A stretch of 64,000 nucleotides of DNA from Gammaproteobacteria bacterium (GTDB taxonomy: Bacteria > Pseudomonadota > Gammaproteobacteria > Pseudomonadales > Pseudohongiellaceae). The DNA lies in contig JAUXNX010000005.1 of NCBI GenBank assembly GCA_030682575.1, positions 124,001-188,000 of the forward strand, read 5' to 3'. Made by a program: the position numbers and the translations under genes. A model generated the notes under the pieces. It saw only the letters and a list, made by a program, of their open reading frames with translations. It was not told where the DNA came from and made no database searches. Below are positions 21,681-30,649 of this stretch, in pieces; the first letter of the stretch is position 1, and every line of letters begins with the position of its first letter.

Positions 21681-22319
21681 ATGAATCCCCTTCTGAGCTC
21701 AGCCATCAGCGCACCCGTGGAAGCCTTGCTCAACGCAGTGCTGGCACAGGACCCTGTGGCGGCGAAGAAACTGAGTCGCCATCAAGGCCGAGCTGTCAGT
21801 GTGGAATGTACTACCCCTCTGTCATGGCAACTATTCGTGCTGATTCAGGATGGCACGCTGGCCATCCGTTCTGTATACGAACCTGTACCCGATGCAGGCA
21901 TTTGTGGCTCCGTTGGTGCGTTCAGTCGTCTGCTGCTGAGCAGCAATCAGACTGACGCTCTCTTCTCCCCGACAATCCAGCTCAGTGGTGACACGCACCT
22001 GATTCAGGATCTGCACGCAATCCTCGCGGGTCTGGAAATCGACTGGGAAGATCACTTTGGCAATATCTTCGGCGATATCGCTACACATCAGTTAGGTCAA
22101 CTGTTCAGTCGCACACATACGTGGAGCACCGAGGCGAAGGAGACCTTGCTGAATGACATCGAGGAATACGTGCACGAAGAGGCGCGAATCTTTCCCTCGC
22201 GCAGTGAAGCCAACCACTTCAGCAACCGCGTCGATGAACTGCGGCTTGCAGTTGATCGTATGACAGCAAGACAGGAGCGTCTGTTCAGAAAACTGCAACA
22301 GATAGCTGCCAGCGTGTAA
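21681..22319 (+). CDS. ubiJ: Ubiquinone biosynthesis accessory factor UbiJ (SCP2-like)
   Basis: Lipid-binding accessory protein of the Ubi complex. An SCP2-like domain spans ~residues 15-110 (LNAVLAQDPVAAKKLSRHQG ... GICGSVGAFSRLLLSSNQ ... IQLSGDTHLIQDLHAILAGL), followed by EIDWEDHFGNIFGDIATHQL and a C-terminal coiled coil (NRVDELRLAVDRMTARQERL) matching UbiJ. 212 residues. In most relatives ubiB follows directly; here three other genes intervene. Confidence 0.93.
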   Translation: MNPLLSSAISAPVEALLNAVLAQDPVAAKKLSRHQGRAVSVECTTPLSWQLFVLIQDGTLAIRSVYEPVPDAGICGSVGAFSRLLLSSNQTDALFSPTIQLSGDTHLIQDLHAILAGLEIDWEDHFGNIFGDIATHQLGQLFSRTHTWSTEAKETLLNDIEEYVHEEARIFPSRSEANHFSNRVDELRLAVDRMTARQERLFRKLQQIAASV

Positions 22320-22390
22320 TGGATGCCGCTTCGCAGCGGTCTCCCACGCATCACAATCTGTGACAAAGTGCCGCAGCTCCCGCAAAGACC

Positions 22391-22418
22391 TTGTAATCGG
22401 CGTATAGAGTAGGATAAT
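22391..22418 (+). promoter_or_regulatory. Candidate promoter of the bufferin cassette
   Basis: TTGTAA (22391-22396), 16-base spacer, GATAAT (22413-22418), about 65 bases before the precursor ATG. It lies in the 163-base gap after ubiJ, so the cassette need not depend on ubi operon transcription. Match quality is moderate. Confidence 0.4.
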
Positions 22419-22482
22419 CGAATCAAATTTGGCCTCCGGAGCAACCCACCGATACCGGCGACCACAATCAGGAGACGACGCA

Positions 22483-23001
22483 ATGAGAACCACTGACGGC
22501 TTCAAGATGGCCTCTTCCGCTGCAGCCCTGCTGCTGGCCAGCGCCGCGATATCCTCAGGCGCAAGCGCCGCAGACGTTGCCGAGCCGGTCAAGATCAGCC
22601 AGTGTCAGGGCCTGACTTCCTGCCATGGCATGAGTGCCTGCAAAGGCTTTGGCAACGACGTCGGCGCTGGCAAGAACTCCTGCGGCGGCATTGGTTTCGT
22701 CAGCTTTGCCAGTGGTCACGCGATGGTCTCCAAGAGCTTTTGCGAGAAGCTGGGCGGCAAGGAAGTCGCTTCAGTATCTGCCGTCCCCGCTGCTGCGCCA
22801 CTTGAAGGCGTGCAGGTTGCATACTGCAACGACCTGTTCAGTTGCAACACCTTCAGTGCCTGCAAGGGCAATGGCAACGACAACTGTGCAGGCAAGAACA
22901 GTTGTCATGGCATCGGCTTTGTGGCTATTGCCACCGGGAACATGACGCTTTCCGAGCAACTGTGCAGCAAGCTCGGCGGCAACTTGATCTCCGGACTTTA
23001 A
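22483..23001 (+). CDS. Cys-rich bufferin-type RiPP precursor with two tandem modules
   Basis: 172-residue exported peptide precursor and likely substrate of the adjacent DUF692 enzyme. Residues 1-30 form a signal peptide ending ASAAD. Two homologous modules follow. Module 1 (~39-92) has C41, C47, C53, C67 and C87 with the motif SACKGFGND..AGKNSC. Module 2 (~113-166) has C115, C121, C127, C141 and C161 at identical spacing (shift of 74) plus an extra C135, with SACKGNGNDNCAGKNSCHG. Both end C(E/S)KLGG. A ~20-residue Ala/Pro/Val linker joins them. The ACKG/AGKNSC pattern resembles BufA2-type bufferin metallophores, in which cysteines are turned into thiooxazoles that bind copper; that chemistry is inferred here. 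Start chosen by AGGAG nine bases upstream. Most family members have one module. Confidence 0.85.
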   Translation: MRTTDGFKMASSAAALLLASAAISSGASAADVAEPVKISQCQGLTSCHGMSACKGFGNDVGAGKNSCGGIGFVSFASGHAMVSKSFCEKLGGKEVASVSAVPAAAPLEGVQVAYCNDLFSCNTFSACKGNGNDNCAGKNSCHGIGFVAIATGNMTLSEQLCSKLGGNLISGL

Positions 23002-23065
23002 CACACTGCCCTGTTCAGGCCTCGCTCATGACACACCGGGAGAGTGCCGGGGGAGAGAGTACGCA

Positions 23066-23920
23066 ATGCTTGGCTATGGACTGGGTCTGCGCAGTGTCCA
23101 CTACGATCATGTACTGACACACAGACCTGCAGTCGACTGGTTCGAACTCATCACTGAAAACTATCTCGCTCCAGGCGGCAGGCCGCGTGCGGTTCTGCGC
23201 GAAATCCGCGCAAACTACCCCGTTGTCCTCCATGGCCTGTCCTTCAACGTGGGCACCGATGATCCGCTTGACTTCCACTACCTCGACCAACTCAAGCGTC
23301 TGATCGCCGAGGTGCAACCAGAGTGGGTATCCGACCATCTGTGCTGGACCGGCCTGCATGGCTACACCTCCCACGACCTGTTGCCCATTGCCTATACCGA
23401 CGACAATCTGCAACGTTGCGCCGACAAGATCAGCCGCATTCAGGATTATCTTCAGCACCGTATCGTGCTGGAGAATCCTTCTGTCTACATTGGTTTTCGC
23501 TCCAATACGATGACCGAGCCAGAGTTCATCAATGCTCTGGTGCGCCAGACCGGTTGCGAGGTCCTGCTCGATATCAACAACGTGTATGTCAGTGGCTTCA
23601 ACCTGGGTTTCGACCCCCGTGCCTATATCGATACCCTTATCCCTTCTGCGATTCGACAGTTCCATCTCGCAGGCCATACCAACAACGTCACCCACATCAT
23701 CGATACACACGACCACCCGGTCTGCGACGAAGTTTGGGAATTGTACCGGCATGCCTGTCAGCGCTTCGGTCCTGTGGCCACACTGCTTGAACGGGACGAT
23801 CATATTCCCGAGTTTACAGAGCTGATGACCGAACTCGCCCACGCTCGTCAAGTCCAGGAATCAGTGACCCGCCCTGCGGAAACGATGACGACCCACGACA
23901 GTAGTGGATTGCAACCATGA
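23066..23920 (+). CDS. bufB: DUF692 multinuclear non-heme iron oxidative enzyme (BufB/MNIO-like)
   Basis: 284-residue TIM-barrel enzyme of the MbnB/TglH/BufB family, which uses two or three iron ions to modify Cys residues of peptide precursors. Candidate metal ligands and signatures: ENY (Glu31), LHG (His56), SDHLCW (Asp90, His91), LENPS (Glu136), LLDINNVYVS (Asp169), FHLAGH (His200, His204) and DTHDHPV (Asp213, His215, His217), then LLERDDHIPEF. All usual positions appear intact, so it is probably active. The substrate is presumably the two-module precursor 64 bases upstream. It overlaps the next gene by four bases (ATGA). Confidence 0.93.
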   Translation: MLGYGLGLRSVHYDHVLTHRPAVDWFELITENYLAPGGRPRAVLREIRANYPVVLHGLSFNVGTDDPLDFHYLDQLKRLIAEVQPEWVSDHLCWTGLHGYTSHDLLPIAYTDDNLQRCADKISRIQDYLQHRIVLENPSVYIGFRSNTMTEPEFINALVRQTGCEVLLDINNVYVSGFNLGFDPRAYIDTLIPSAIRQFHLAGHTNNVTHIIDTHDHPVCDEVWELYRHACQRFGPVATLLERDDHIPEFTELMTELAHARQVQESVTRPAETMTTHDSSGLQP

Positions 23921-24804
23921 ATTGGCGTCAGGAGCAGGAACAGTTCTGGAGCTGGATCAATCAGCCGCAAGATCTGGACACTCAGGCCAACGAGATTGCC
24001 AGTCTGCTCGCACCCCACAGCCATCTCTCCCAGGCCGAGGCTCTTTCTATATACAACAATGCCTATCACCAGCGACTTGTGGAGGTATCCAGCGCTCTGT
24101 TCCCGATCCTGTTCAATACTCTCGGGCGGGATATCTATACCCGCCTCTGGATCGGCTACATGGGCAAGTACCCACCCCGCAACGGCCCTATCCACCGCGT
24201 GGGAGAATTCCTGCGCGACTATGTCAGCAGCCATGAACAGTTCAGCAACCTCCCCGCCGTTGCCGATATCATCCATATGGAGGGGCTGTTGATTTCTCTG
24301 TTCGACGTGGCAGATGAGGCTGCTTATACGCTCGCTGAATTGCAATCCCTGCCAGCAGAAAAATGGCCAGCGATGCGGTGGCAGGCGAAACAGGACTGGG
24401 CTCTCCTGGAAAGTCGTTTCAATCTGGAGAAGTACTGGCAGCAGATGCATGGATTCATGGCCTCGGGAGGAGAGCCTGGGGAGGCGGAGTTCGGAATTGA
24501 ATTGGTCAAGAGGCCTGAGGATGAGGGGACAATCATTCGCGAGCAAAACCCACTCTTGCAGAGAAGATATCCGAGCAATCTGATCTACCGTAAGCGGCAC
24601 AGGATGCAGTTTCAGCCCATTGCTGCAGATATGGCGCTGTTTCTTCAGGCCGTGCGGGAAGGCGAGACTTTCGCGCAGATTTGTGAGCATCTGGCCGCTG
24701 CTTTTCCTATGCAGGATATTCCTCAACTGAGCCTCAACCTGTTATTCAAGGCTATCGAACTGGGACTGCTCTGCAGCTCCAACGATCGGGTTAATGCCAA
24801 CTAA
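23917..24804 (+). CDS. bufC: DUF2063 MNIO partner protein (BufC-like)
   Basis: 295-residue partner that recruits precursor peptides to DUF692 enzymes. The N-terminal DUF2063 domain (~5-100) shows LSIYNNAYHQRLVEVSSALF, and VLF-type segments through LRDYVSSHEQFSNLPAVADI. The C-terminal half (~105-290) contains IHMEGLLISLFDVADE, LVKRPEDEG and a winged-helix-like end (GETFAQICEHLAAAFP ... LNLLFKAIELGLL). Translationally coupled to the DUF692 gene. No metal-binding or transmembrane feature is evident. Function is inferred from the family and from gene order. Confidence 0.88.
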   Translation: MNWRQEQEQFWSWINQPQDLDTQANEIASLLAPHSHLSQAEALSIYNNAYHQRLVEVSSALFPILFNTLGRDIYTRLWIGYMGKYPPRNGPIHRVGEFLRDYVSSHEQFSNLPAVADIIHMEGLLISLFDVADEAAYTLAELQSLPAEKWPAMRWQAKQDWALLESRFNLEKYWQQMHGFMASGGEPGEAEFGIELVKRPEDEGTIIREQNPLLQRRYPSNLIYRKRHRMQFQPIAADMALFLQAVREGETFAQICEHLAAAFPMQDIPQLSLNLLFKAIELGLLCSSNDRVNAN

Positions 24805-24942
24805 CGCCTCCCCTTGCAGCCCTTGTCGCCATCCACGCTTAGTGCTATCTTTGCCAGCCCTTGCGAAGGCAAATGTAAACGCCTGATATTTCAACAAATA
24901 CTCACACAGCACACCCCCGGCAGCATGTTGAAGGCTTAATTC

Positions 24943-26583
24943 GTGTCCCATCTTCCCCGACTACTGACACTACTCAACACTGCCGCCCGCTACGGCCTCG
25001 ATCAGGTGTCGCCTCAGGTACAACCCTCTGGCGTAGTCGGAGCGCTGTTCAAGCTCTGGAGCCTGCCATGGCGCCTGCACCCTTCACGCCGCCTCGCACC
25101 GGAAGTGCGTCTGCGCATGGCGCTGGAAGAACTTGGACCGATCTACATCAAATTCGGTCAACTGCTTTCCACTCGCAGAGATTTTCTGCCGCTCGAACTT
25201 GCCGATGAATTGCAGTCACTGCAGGACAACGTGCCCGGTTTCAGCGATCCCCCCATTCAGTTTCTGGTCGAGCAGGCATTGGCTCGCCCCTGGCAGGAAG
25301 TGTTCAGCGAGCTGAATACCGAGGCATTGGCTTCCGCATCGGTCGCGCAGGTCCACGCTGCACGCCTGCTCACTGGCGAAGAAGTCGTCGTCAAGGTGAT
25401 CCGGCCCGGCATCGAAAAGACCATCGTGGAAGACATCAAGCTGCTGAAGTGGATAGCCGGACTGGTGGAAGAACACATTCCCGAAGGCCGCAGACTGAGA
25501 CCTCGCGAGGTAGTAAGCGATTACGAGAAGATCATTCTCGACGAACTCAACCTGCTCTCTGAAGGCGCCAATGCCACCCAGTTACGCCGCAATTTCGAGC
25601 ACTCGCCGCAGCTCTATGTGCCCCGAGTCTACTGGGAATACTCACGCAGCAACCTGTTGGTGATGGAGCGCATTTATGGCACCCCAGTGGCCGACATCAA
25701 CAGTCTGCGCGCCCAGGGCGTGAATCTGAAGAAACTGGCGGAAACCGGTGTGGAGATCTTCTTTACTCAGGTGTTCAACCACAGTTTCTTCCACGCCGAC
25801 ATGCATCCCGGCAACATCTTTGTAGCGAAGCACAGTCCGGAGAACCCCCAGTACATCGCCATCGACTGCGCCATCATCGGCTCGTTGAGCAAAAGCGATC
25901 AGCAGTATCTGGCCCGCAATCTGTTGGCCATCTTCCAGCGCGACTACCGCAAGGTGGCTCAGTTGCACGTGGAATGTGGCTGGGTGCCAAAGGATACCCG
26001 CGTGCATGAATTCGAGGCTGCGATGCGCTCGGTATGTGAGCCTGTATTCGAGAAACCCCTGAAGGACATTTCTTTCGGCTATCTGCTCGTGCAATTGTTC
26101 CGCACAGCGGGTCGTTTCAACATGGAGGTCCAGCCTTCGCTGGTGCTGCTGCAGAAAACCCTGCTCAATGTCGAAGGGCTGGGCAGGCAGCTCTACCCTG
26201 AGCTGGACCTGTGGACGACAGCCCTGCCCTTCCTGGAAGACTGGAACCGTCGGCGCATGCGCCCGTCCACTCTCTTCAACGCACTGAAGGAAAATGTGCC
26301 AGACTGGATCGAGCAACTGCCTTACCTGCCGCAACTGATGATCGACTCATTGACACAGTCAAAACAGCTTACCGCCATCAACGAGACACTGCAGCAGCGC
26401 CTGCTGGAAGAACAGATACAGCATCACAAGCGCCGCAGGCGATCCATACAGGGTGGACTGGCACTTCTCGCAGTTGCCATTATTGCGTTCTTGCCAGGGG
26501 GCGAATCACTGGCCTCAGAACTCTCGCTGTCAGGCCTCCTGCTGGGCGCAGCGGCGGTTTACCTTTTGTGTTTTAACCGCTGA
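24943..26583 (+). CDS. ubiB: Ubiquinone biosynthesis ADCK-family kinase-like protein UbiB
   Basis: Atypical kinase-like ATPase required for ubiquinone synthesis. The family KxGQ motif is at Lys70-Gln73 (YIKFGQLLSTRRDFLP); SASVAQVHAARL is the Ala-rich nucleotide loop, EVVVKVIRPGIEKTI carries the Lys, and FFHADMHPGNIF and IAIDCAIIGSLS are the catalytic/metal loops. In the last, the usual Asp-Phe-Gly is Asp-Cys-Ala. Two C-terminal membrane helices (~ALLAVAIIAFLPG and LSLSGLLLGAAAVYLLCF). GTG start at 24943, 138 bases after the cassette; no strong ribosome site. 546 residues. Confidence 0.96.
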   Translation: MSHLPRLLTLLNTAARYGLDQVSPQVQPSGVVGALFKLWSLPWRLHPSRRLAPEVRLRMALEELGPIYIKFGQLLSTRRDFLPLELADELQSLQDNVPGFSDPPIQFLVEQALARPWQEVFSELNTEALASASVAQVHAARLLTGEEVVVKVIRPGIEKTIVEDIKLLKWIAGLVEEHIPEGRRLRPREVVSDYEKIILDELNLLSEGANATQLRRNFEHSPQLYVPRVYWEYSRSNLLVMERIYGTPVADINSLRAQGVNLKKLAETGVEIFFTQVFNHSFFHADMHPGNIFVAKHSPENPQYIAIDCAIIGSLSKSDQQYLARNLLAIFQRDYRKVAQLHVECGWVPKDTRVHEFEAAMRSVCEPVFEKPLKDISFGYLLVQLFRTAGRFNMEVQPSLVLLQKTLLNVEGLGRQLYPELDLWTTALPFLEDWNRRRMRPSTLFNALKENVPDWIEQLPYLPQLMIDSLTQSKQLTAINETLQQRLLEEQIQHHKRRRRSIQGGLALLAVAIIAFLPGGESLASELSLSGLLLGAAAVYLLCFNR

Positions 26584-26631
26584 CATAGCATACTAGCGCG
26601 CATGAAAGAGGCAGGAGAAACAGCGTTGTCG

Positions 26632-27030
26632 ATGAGCTGGCTGGATCAGGTGAACTGGAGCAGTGATGGCCTGGTTCCCGTCATCACACAGGATTTCAAG
26701 ACATCGCGGGTCCTCACTCACGCTTGGTTGAATCGCGATGCTCTGGCTCTGGCAGTACTGGAAAACAGAGCAATCTACTGGTCACGCTCACGTCAGAAGT
26801 TGTGGCGCAAAGGTGAAGAGTCCGGTCACATCCAGAAGTTGCACAAGGTTTTTCTGGACTGCGATGGAGACACCGTGTGTTACGTTGTCGAACAAGTGGG
26901 AGGCATTGCCTGTCACACCGGCCGCGAGAGTTGCTTCTATCGCCAGCTGAGTGATGGTCAGTGGCAGACAATTGATCCTGTGCTGAAGAACCCTGATGAG
27001 ATGTACGCGAAGAAACACGACACGCAGTGA
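26632..27030 (+). CDS. hisI: Phosphoribosyl-AMP cyclohydrolase
   Basis: Third step of histidine synthesis. Family motifs: [57 protein letters not shown] (metal-binding Asp/Cys) and [13 protein letters not shown]. The Pseudomonas-type start MSWLDQVNW at 26632 is preferred; ATG 26602 and TTG 26626 are in-frame options, the TTG being nearest to AGGAG. 132 residues; monofunctional, with hisE as a separate overlapping gene. Confidence 0.95.
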   Translation: MSWLDQVNWSSDGLVPVITQDFKTSRVLTHAWLNRDALALAVLENRAIYWSRSRQKLWRKGEESGHIQKLHKVFLDCDGDTVCYVVEQVGGIACHTGRESCFYRQLSDGQWQTIDPVLKNPDEMYAKKHDTQ

Positions 27031-27038
27031 GCACTGGC

Positions 27039-27395
27039 ATGAATGACACTCTGAGCCAATTGAGCGAGATTCTGGAACAACGCAAGAGTGCAGATGCAGG
27101 TGAATCCTACGTTGCCAGTCTGCACCAGAAGGGCCTGAACAAGATTCTGGAAAAGGTGGGCGAAGAAGCCACCGAGACCATCATCGCAGCCAAGGATGTA
27201 GGCAATGCTGATGATCACGAAGCGGCACTGAATGCACTGGTGAAGGAAACTGCGGACCTGTGGTTCCACACTCTGGTCATGTTGAGCCACCTTGGGCTGG
27301 GTCCGGAACAAGTCCTGGAAGAACTGAGAGAGCGTTTCAACATCTCCGGGCTGGTCGAGAAAGCTTCACGAAAAAATGGCGTCACGAAAAACTGA
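27039..27395 (+). CDS. hisE: Phosphoribosyl-ATP pyrophosphatase
   Basis: Second step of histidine synthesis, hydrolysing PR-ATP. MazG-like helical protein with [45 protein letters not shown] and [19 protein letters not shown], carrying the acidic Mg-binding E..E and E..D pairs. ATG 27039 matches family N-termini; a GTG at 27027 overlaps the hisI stop and may be used for coupling. 118 residues. The hisI-hisE-tatABC order is the same as in Pseudomonas. Confidence 0.94.
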   Translation: MNDTLSQLSEILEQRKSADAGESYVASLHQKGLNKILEKVGEEATETIIAAKDVGNADDHEAALNALVKETADLWFHTLVMLSHLGLGPEQVLEELRERFNISGLVEKASRKNGVTKN

Positions 27396-27415
27396 ATTAG
27401 TAACCTGGAGGCAGT

Positions 27416-27655
27416 ATGGGTTTTGGCGGAATCGGTATATGGCAATTGATCATCATTCTGGTGATCGTAGTGATGTTGTTCGGCACCAAGAAGCTGCGCA
27501 ATCTGGGCTCAGACCTGGGCGGTGCACTGAAAGGCTTCAAGACTGCCATGAAAGATGAAGACGGCAAGGACACTGACAGCGACGACGATGGCACCGTGAA
27601 GAAAGTGGGCGATGCCACCACGATGAAATCCGAAAAGGCAGAGGACAAGGACTGA
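27416..27655 (+). CDS. tatA: Twin-arginine translocase subunit TatA
   Basis: 79-residue pore-forming component: N-terminal helix [20 protein letters not shown], hinge [20 protein letters not shown] forming the amphipathic helix, and an acidic/charged tail. Strong GGAGG ribosome site. First of tatABC. Confidence 0.96.
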   Translation: MGFGGIGIWQLIIILVIVVMLFGTKKLRNLGSDLGGALKGFKTAMKDEDGKDTDSDDDGTVKKVGDATTMKSEKAEDKD

Positions 27656-27730
27656 ACCCTGTCCTTGCCAACCTCTCCTGCAAGGTTGTTGCCTCCTCCT
27701 TTCAACTCACTCTGAAGCCGGACTAAACTG

Positions 27731-28351
27731 ATGCTTGATATTGGTTTCATGGAACTGGTGCTGATAGCCATTGTTTCGCTGCTCGTCATCGGCCCGGAAC
27801 GGTTGCCGGGGGCTGTCAGAACCGCGAGTCTGTGGATCGGCAGAGCCAAGCGCAGTTTCAATCAGGTGAAAACTGAGATCGAGCGCGAGATCAATGCAGA
27901 CGAGATTCGCCGTCAGTTACACAACGAATCCATTTTGGCTGATTTGGACAAGGCCAGAAAGAAGGCAGATTCGTTCGTGCAGGATACCCGCAAGAACATC
28001 GATGACATGAGTGCAGAAGTGAATGCCACGCTAAAGGAAGAAGAAAGAAAGATTACTGGCACTCCTCTCAAACCGGTCTTTGAATCTCCCGCTGAAGATC
28101 AAATCCCAACGATCCTGCCCCCGAAAGTTGCAGAAACACCTACTGCTGCAGACGATCCTGCACGCTTCGATGAGGACTACGTGGAGCCTGAACCTGCAGC
28201 GGCGTCCGAGCCTGCTCCAGCAGTGAAAGCCGAACCGGTCGAGGACTTCTACAACAATCCACCTGCCGGAACCATCCGCCTGCAAGGTGGCGCCTACACC
28301 AGCGTGCCACCAAAAACCGATGACCAGAAGGATCAACAGAGGAAAGAATGA
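27731..28351 (+). CDS. tatB: Twin-arginine translocase subunit TatB
   Basis: Substrate-receptor partner of Tat[21 protein letters not shown] is the membrane helix, followed by [20 protein letters not shown] with the conserved Gly-Pro-Glu-Arg-Leu-Pro. A long amphipathic helix and a Pro/Glu/Ala-rich C-terminal region to 206 residues follow. Overlaps tatC by four bases. Confidence 0.96.
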   Translation: MLDIGFMELVLIAIVSLLVIGPERLPGAVRTASLWIGRAKRSFNQVKTEIEREINADEIRRQLHNESILADLDKARKKADSFVQDTRKNIDDMSAEVNATLKEEERKITGTPLKPVFESPAEDQIPTILPPKVAETPTAADDPARFDEDYVEPEPAAASEPAPAVKAEPVEDFYNNPPAGTIRLQGGAYTSVPPKTDDQKDQQRKE

Positions 28352-29115
28352 GCGACCCTCATGATCCAAAGACAGGCGCGGAGCTGACACTGATCGATCA
28401 CCTGATCGAACTGCGCGACCGCATCATGAAATCACTGGTTGCCGTTCTGGTAATTTTTCTGAGCCTGTTCTATTTCGCGAACGACATCTACACATTCGTT
28501 GCAGACCCACTGATGTCCGTGCTGCCCGAAAACATGGGCATGATTGCAATTGATCCAACATCACCTTTTTTCGCGCCATTCAAGCTGACATTCTACGTCT
28601 CACTGTTTATCGCGGCTCCTTACATTCTTTACCAACTCTGGTCGTTCATTGCACCAGGCTTGTACAAGAATGAGAAAGCACTCGCGATCCCGCTGTTCAT
28701 CTCCAGCGTGCTGCTGTTTTATGCCGGGATTGCGTTTGCCTATTATGTGCTGTTCGGTTTTGTATTTTCTTTCTTCGTATCTGTTGCACCAGACGGCATT
28801 CTGGTCATGCCGGATATCAACAGTTTTCTTAGCTTTGCGCTGGCAATTTTTTTCGCATTCGGCATCGCATTCGAGATCCCCATCGCAGTTTTTCTATTGA
28901 TCTGGACAGGCATTGTCGAGCCAGATGATCTGACCAGGAAACGGCCATACGTTGTTGTCTGTTGCTTCATCGTTGGCATGCTGTTGACACCCCCTGATCC
29001 GTTTACGCAATCGATGCTTGCCATTCCGATGTGGATGCTGTTCGAGGTGGGAATTTTCTTTGGCAGATTTGCAAGAAAAAAGAAAGAGCAGCAAGAAGCG
29101 AAAGATTCTGCATGA
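28348..29115 (+). CDS. tatC: Twin-arginine translocase subunit TatC
   Basis: Six-helix receptor for twin-arginine signal peptides. [20 protein letters not shown] carries the conserved H-L-E-L-R-x-R N-terminal motif; [19 protein letters not shown] (family 'PtEpF' region with Ser-Pro here) and [21 protein letters not shown] are further landmarks. 255 residues. The C-terminus is Lys/Glu-rich. Ends the tat operon; a REP-like palindrome follows. Confidence 0.97.
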   Translation: MSDPHDPKTGAELTLIDHLIELRDRIMKSLVAVLVIFLSLFYFANDIYTFVADPLMSVLPENMGMIAIDPTSPFFAPFKLTFYVSLFIAAPYILYQLWSFIAPGLYKNEKALAIPLFISSVLLFYAGIAFAYYVLFGFVFSFFVSVAPDGILVMPDINSFLSFALAIFFAFGIAFEIPIAVFLLIWTGIVEPDDLTRKRPYVVVCCFIVGMLLTPPDPFTQSMLAIPMWMLFEVGIFFGRFARKKKEQQEAKDSA

Positions 29116-29131
29116 TCAATACGCTCGTGAA

Positions 29132-29151
29132 GGAGAGGGCCCGCTCCTGCA
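29132..29151. repeat. REP-like palindrome between tatC and dtd
   Basis: GGAGAGGGCCCGCTCC followed by TGCA; the reverse reading TGCAGGAGCGGGC resembles the dispersed GCAGGAGC-type repeat seen elsewhere in the window. It lies between two convergent genes, where it could also act as a terminator. Confidence 0.5.
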
Positions 29152-29183
29152 ACCAGTAGTACCGATGCAGGGCAATCGAGACT

Positions 29184-29621
29184 TCATATCCTCAGCAAAA
29201 AAGTCACTGGCCCATCGTTCTCCAGCGCCACTTTCATATCGGCACCGAACTCACCTGTTGCCAGCGTGATCTTCTGCACGGATGCCTGCTGCACCATATA
29301 GTCGTAGAGCGACTCCGCCTGGGCAGGCGGCATTGCTGTAGAAAAACCAGGCCGCAATCCCTTGTCAGTCGTTGCCGCCAGTGTGAATTGCGACACGAGC
29401 AGCAGATCACCGCCAATATCCAACAGCGAAAGGTTCATCTTCCCTTCCGCATCAGCAAACACGCGATACGACAGCAGCCGATGCAGCAACCGATCTGCCT
29501 TGCCTTCGTCGTCGTCCATTTCCACGCCGACAAACACTACCAACCCTTTGCCGATCTCGCAGCGCTGTTGACCATCTATAGTCAGTCGCGCCCAGTTAGC
29601 TCGTTGCAACAATGCAATCAC
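29184..29621 (-). CDS. dtd: D-aminoacyl-tRNA deacylase
   Basis: Removes D-amino acids from mischarged tRNA. IALLQRANWARLTIDGQ N-terminus, GLVVFVGVEMDDDEGKADRL, MNLSLLDIGGDLLLVSQFTL (SQFTL active-site motif) and the cross-dimer motif NDGPVTFLL. 145 residues, GTG start with GGAG nine bases upstream. Probably cotranscribed with pip, which ends 43 bases upstream. Confidence 0.96.
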   Translation of the reverse strand: MIALLQRANWARLTIDGQQRCEIGKGLVVFVGVEMDDDEGKADRLLHRLLSYRVFADAEGKMNLSLLDIGGDLLLVSQFTLAATTDKGLRPGFSTAMPPAQAESLYDYMVQQASVQKITLATGEFGADMKVALENDGPVTFLLRI

Positions 29622-29664
29622 TCGAATATCTCCGGGCTGTTATGCGAGAGTTGTTCAAAAACAT

Positions 29665-30630
29665 TCACGACACGTGCTCCGGGCGAAACAGCTTTGCCAT
29701 CTCACCCGTGGCGCGGATCAGTGCGTCCGTGATGCCAGGCTCCATGGCAGCATGCCCTGCGTCGCGCACGATCAGCAGTTCGGAATCAGGCCAGAGTTTG
29801 TGCAGTGCCGTGGCGTTATCCAAAGGGCAAACCACATCATAACGACCGTGCACGATGATACCGGGGATGCCGTGCAGCTTGTGCACATTATTCAGGATCT
29901 GATTTTCTTTCATGAAAGCCTGATTCATGAAGTAGTGTGCTTCGATGCGCGCCAGAGACATGGCCAGATGCGGGTCGGAAAAACGCTCTACAACCTGGGT
30001 GTTTGGGCGAAGCGTCAGACAGCGCCCCTCCCAGAGCGACCAGTTTTTCGCCGCACCCATGCGGGCGATTTCGTCCTGCCCGGTCAGTCGCTTGTAGTAC
30101 GCGGCGATCATGTTGTCGCGCTCTGCTACGGGTATGTGCTCGTAATAGTCTTCCCAGTAATCCGGGAACAGTCGGCTGGCACCACTCTGGTAGAACCATT
30201 GCAAGTCCTCATCACGACAGAGGAAGATGCCGCGCAGGATCAACCCCATTACGTATTCAGGATGCGTTTGCGCGTAGACAAGGGAAAGGGTCGAACCCCA
30301 GGAGCCGCCGAACAACACCCATTTGTCGATGCTGAGAAAGTGCCGGATGGCTTCCATATCCGCGACCAGTGTTTGCGTGGTGTTGTCTTCAAGTTCAGCG
30401 TGAGGTGTCGAGCGCCCTGCTCCGCGCTGATCGAACACAACGATGCGGTAGATATCAGGATCGAAGAAGCGCCGACTCGAGGCCTCGCTGCCAGCGCCGG
30501 GGCCGCCATGAACAAAGGCCACAGGAATGCCGTCAGGATTGCCGACTTCTTCAAGATACAACTCGTGAAGATCCGACACCTTGAGGCGGTGTGTTGCGTA
30601 GGGTTTTATTTCGGGGTAGAGAATCAGCAT
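29665..30630 (-). CDS. pip: Proline iminopeptidase
   Basis: Alpha/beta-hydrolase releasing N-terminal proline from peptides (peptidase S33). VHGGPGAG forms the oxyanion region, FGGSWGSTLSLVYA holds the nucleophile Ser, GRYDVVCP the Asp and DAGHAAMEPG the His. FDQRGAGRSTPH is typical. The ATG at 30630 is preferred because GAGGAG lies six bases upstream; a longer frame to 30678 runs through a palindrome. 321 residues. Pseudomonas also has dtd next to pip. Confidence 0.95.
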   Translation of the reverse strand: MLILYPEIKPYATHRLKVSDLHELYLEEVGNPDGIPVAFVHGGPGAGSEASSRRFFDPDIYRIVVFDQRGAGRSTPHAELEDNTTQTLVADMEAIRHFLSIDKWVLFGGSWGSTLSLVYAQTHPEYVMGLILRGIFLCRDEDLQWFYQSGASRLFPDYWEDYYEHIPVAERDNMIAAYYKRLTGQDEIARMGAAKNWSLWEGRCLTLRPNTQVVERFSDPHLAMSLARIEAHYFMNQAFMKENQILNNVHKLHGIPGIIVHGRYDVVCPLDNATALHKLWPDSELLIVRDAGHAAMEPGITDALIRATGEMAKLFRPEHVS

Positions 30631-30649
30631 GGCAACTCCTCGATAACGC

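Noticed and set aside
23015-23851. 278-residue frame antisense to the DUF692 gene
   Set aside because: The plus-strand product has all the family motifs, so the opposite frame is a shadow.
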